From the NCBI GenBank assembly GCA_021795795.1, contig JAJYPA010000161.1, forward strand, positions 1 through 14,770: 14,770 nt of DNA. Reading direction: 5' to 3'. A program made the translations under genes and the position numbers. Each line of letters opens with the position of its first letter. Positions within the stretch are counted from its first letter, which is position 1. The DNA comes from Pseudomonadota bacterium. Its GTDB lineage: Bacteria; Pseudomonadota; Gammaproteobacteria; Halothiobacillales; Halothiobacillaceae. Below the pieces are notes generated by a model. The model did not search any database and was not told the DNA's origin. It saw only the letters and a program-made list of their open reading frames with translations. Below, in pieces: positions 13,228 to 14,770 of this stretch.

Positions 13228-14483
13228 GTAGCCGTTGCGCGCAGCCCGGCCAGGTGCCTTCCCCACCTCGCCCAGGCATCGACGGCTTCTTTAGAATAAT
13301 CGTATCGCTGATAAATCTGGGTGACGCCTTGCGATTCCTTGTGGTTCAGAACCGCATCAATGACGGCGGGCATGATACCGAGTTTCTGCATACCGCTGGC
13401 GCATGTGCGGCGTAGGTCGTGTGCGGTCCATCCGCCACCATTCAGAACAAGGGCGTCGGTTGCTGCCGTCCTGCCCTGCCGTTGGGCCTTTTGCGTCTGC
13501 CGGTCATAGATAGCGGCTCCAACGGAAGAGCGCGTCTGATGATCTCCAATCTTTTTAGAGGAAGGCAAACACCAGACACCTTCCCTGATTTCCTGAAGTA
13601 TCGAGAACTGCTCCAGCGCGAATCCTGACAAGGTAATGCGGTGTTCTTTTTTGTTCTTGGCGTTTTTCACTGGGATGGTCCAGACGTTGCCGTTTACAAG
13701 CTTCCATTCGGCGCTGCATATCTCCCCCAGGCGGCACCCAGTGGAAAGCACAATCAATAGAACCGCCTGCGCACTGGCAGACAATCCGCTGACAGGCAAC
13801 TTTCGAATCAGATCCACGATCTCATCGTCAGTCAGTACCCGATCACGGCTTTCCAGCTTGCCGCCCACGTCAGCAGCCTGAACAGGAGCCAAAGGATCAA
13901 CGCTAACGATCTCCCGCAACTGCGCCCACTTGTAGAAGGTTTTAAGCGTCGTCAGCAGCACGTTAGCCATCCTCGGCGCTCGTGCGGATACAGTATCCAG
14001 GCACGCCATCAGATCGGCGCGAGTGACTTTGTCTATCTCCATGCCGCCTATCTTCGGGATCACATCTTTACGCGTGGCGCGGAGCAAATCGGGGCCATCC
14101 TTGCGCTTGGAGAGCTTCGCTGCATCCCATTCCATAAATACATCGGCAAACGTCTTGCGGGCGGCCTGTTCCATCTTGGCGATCCGCTCCGCTTCCTGAG
14201 TGGCCTGTTTTTCTTCCTTAGCATGAATCTGGGGATCAACGCCGGTGTCTAACAGCTTATGCGCTGCATCGGCTTTTTTCCGTGCATCCTTCAGTGACGT
14301 ATACGGATATTCACCAATCCGCATGATCCGGCGCTTACCGTCGCACTGATAACGGAGTTGCCAAATCTTCCCGCCTGAAGGATAGACGCGGAGTTCTAAT
14401 CCGCCACCATCCCGATAAATCATTTCCCGTTTTTCGGGTTTGATGTTTTGCACCTGTTTGTCATTGAGCAACTTTTCGGCCAT
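13197..14483 (-). CDS. int: P4-type tyrosine integrase
   Basis: The product is 428 aa. The start MAEKLLNDKQVQ at 14483 has AGGGG 7 bases upstream. Residues 1-85 are the DUF4102 N-terminal arm-binding domain (YRDGGGLELRVYPSGGKIW, RIMRIGEYPYTSLKDARKKA). Residues 110-190 are the core-binding SAM-like domain (FADVFMEWD, ANVLLTTLKTFYKWA). The catalytic domain holds R251 (TGCRLGEI), a Lys near 273, H355 and R358 (HDLRRT), H381 (LNHKES) and the nucleophile Y391 (IYQRYDY), so all catalytic residues are present. It joins the tRNA-Pro site and the circular element and reads inward from the right end, far from the intact tRNA. The enzyme is full-length and should be active. Confidence 0.96.
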   Translation of the reverse strand: MAEKLLNDKQVQNIKPEKREMIYRDGGGLELRVYPSGGKIWQLRYQCDGKRRIMRIGEYPYTSLKDARKKADAAHKLLDTGVDPQIHAKEEKQATQEAERIAKMEQAARKTFADVFMEWDAAKLSKRKDGPDLLRATRKDVIPKIGGMEIDKVTRADLMACLDTVSARAPRMANVLLTTLKTFYKWAQLREIVSVDPLAPVQAADVGGKLESRDRVLTDDEIVDLIRKLPVSGLSASAQAVLLIVLSTGCRLGEICSAEWKLVNGNVWTIPVKNAKNKKEHRITLSGFALEQFSILQEIREGVWCLPSSKKIGDHQTRSSVGAAIYDRQTQKAQRQGRTAATDALVLNGGGWTAHDLRRTCASGMQKLGIMPAVIDAVLNHKESQGVTQIYQRYDYSKEAVDAWARWGRHLAGLRATATGDNVVMING

Positions 14484-14499
14484 ATCAGTCCCCTTTCGA

Positions 14500-14529
14500 T
14501 TTACCGGTTACACTACCGGTTACACTTGG
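14500..14529 (+). repeat. right paired integrase arm-type sites
   Basis: ACCGGTTACA at 14503-14512 and 14515-14524, the same block as 172-201 with one mismatch and in the same orientation. The sites lie between the int promoter and the int start codon, in the 5' leader of the int mRNA. Confidence 0.7.
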
Positions 14530-14537
14530 ATTGAGAC

Positions 14538-14566
14538 AGCATAGGACATCATGGAACCAATGTAAA
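14538..14566 (-). promoter_or_regulatory. int: sigma70-type promoter of int
   Basis: Minus strand: -35 TTTACA (14561-14566), a 17-bp spacer, -10 TATGCT (14538-14543). The predicted transcript start is near 14531, leaving a leader of about 48 bases with the two arm sites in it. Int binding there would block its own transcription (inference). Confidence 0.7.
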
Positions 14567-14576
14567 CATTAAGCGA

Positions 14577-14612
14577 CTGTTTTTATTGATAACGTATTTT
14601 TGAGAAAAACAG
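14577..14612. repeat. AT-rich inverted repeat inside the right end
   Basis: CTGTTTTT (14577-14584) and AAAAACAG (14605-14612) are exact 8-bp inverted arms 20 bp apart in a very AT-rich stretch between the int promoter and attR. It is the kind of bendable DNA expected for IHF or excisionase binding, but no match to a consensus is claimed. Confidence 0.35.
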
Positions 14613-14644
14613 CATGGGACCAAATAAAACTGCATACCACCTGT

Positions 14645-14698
<54 letters not shown>

Positions 14699-14707
14699 AA
14701 GTGAGCC

Positions 14708-14770
14708 ATGTCTGAGTCTGAGCCCACGGAAGTGGAAGCGGCCTTTTGGCGGCAGCCTTTGCCAAATCTT
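14708..14770 (+). CDS. start of a chromosomal gene, cut by the window end
   Basis: An ATG at 14708 opens a frame of 21 codons (MSESEPTEVEAAFWRQPLPN) that is still open at the window end. The upstream AAGTGAG is a weak ribosome binding site 2 bases from the ATG. The start lies 9 bases past attR, so before insertion it was just downstream of the tRNA. The acidic, then mixed composition looks protein-like, but this is too short to identify. An open minus-strand frame covers the same bases. Confidence 0.4.
   Translation, partial: MSESEPTEVEAAFWRQPLPNL

Noticed and set aside
175..14524. Paired ACCGGTTACA sites as replication iterons
   Set aside because: Only two copies at each end, at mirrored distance from the att repeats and far from primase/helicase; arm-type integrase sites fit better.

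Overview
The window holds one complete integrated mobile element in a bacterial chromosome, with only short chromosomal flanks. An intact tRNA-Pro(UGG) with its own promoter lies at the left end (41-117). The last 45 bases of that tRNA plus 9 bases beyond it recur exactly at the right end (73-126 and 14645-14698), so one repeat unit plus cargo is 14,572 bp. A P4-type tyrosine integrase sits just inside the right repeat and reads inward. Paired 10-bp sites of the same sequence occur just inside both ends and look like integrase arm sites. The tRNA, the sigma70-like promoters, the P4-type integrase, AlpA, HigBA and TolA-like genes point to a Gram-negative proteobacterium. I cannot name the species.

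Layout, left to right: tRNA-Pro/attL; left arm sites; a lone plus-strand gene of unknown function (384-1346); a 340-bp region with a minus-strand terminator; a small membrane-anchored Cys-rich protein (1685-2104); fragments of decayed ParB-like/DNA-binding genes (2200-2513); an orphan phage tape-measure/virion-like protein (2514-4337) with its own promoter and a pair of palindromic operators; a 350-bp gap; then a compact minus-strand block transcribed from 9798 down to 4787 (AlpA regulator, a 76-aa protein, a 29-aa hydrophobic microprotein, Toprim primase, SF3-like helicase, a duplicated TubC-N-like protein, a 154-aa unknown, a 174-aa unknown and an HGGxSTG zinc protein). Most junctions in this block are 1-8 bp overlaps, so translation is probably coupled. 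Right of it lie two overlapping unknown genes (10002-10927), an envelope module (38-aa membrane peptide, a secreted Cys-containing protein, a secreted protein with a TolA C-terminal domain), the higBA toxin-antitoxin pair and the integrase.

Working model: integrase plus AlpA handle integration and excision. Primase and helicase replicate the excised circle. HigBA stabilises it. The tape-measure-like gene and the envelope module are cargo or interaction functions. No capsid, terminase, portal or conjugation genes can be recognised, so this is best described as a phage-derived or satellite-like integrative element with its own replication, not a full prophage or ICE. The envelope module with the periplasmic TolA-like domain is the part most likely to be a little-described system.
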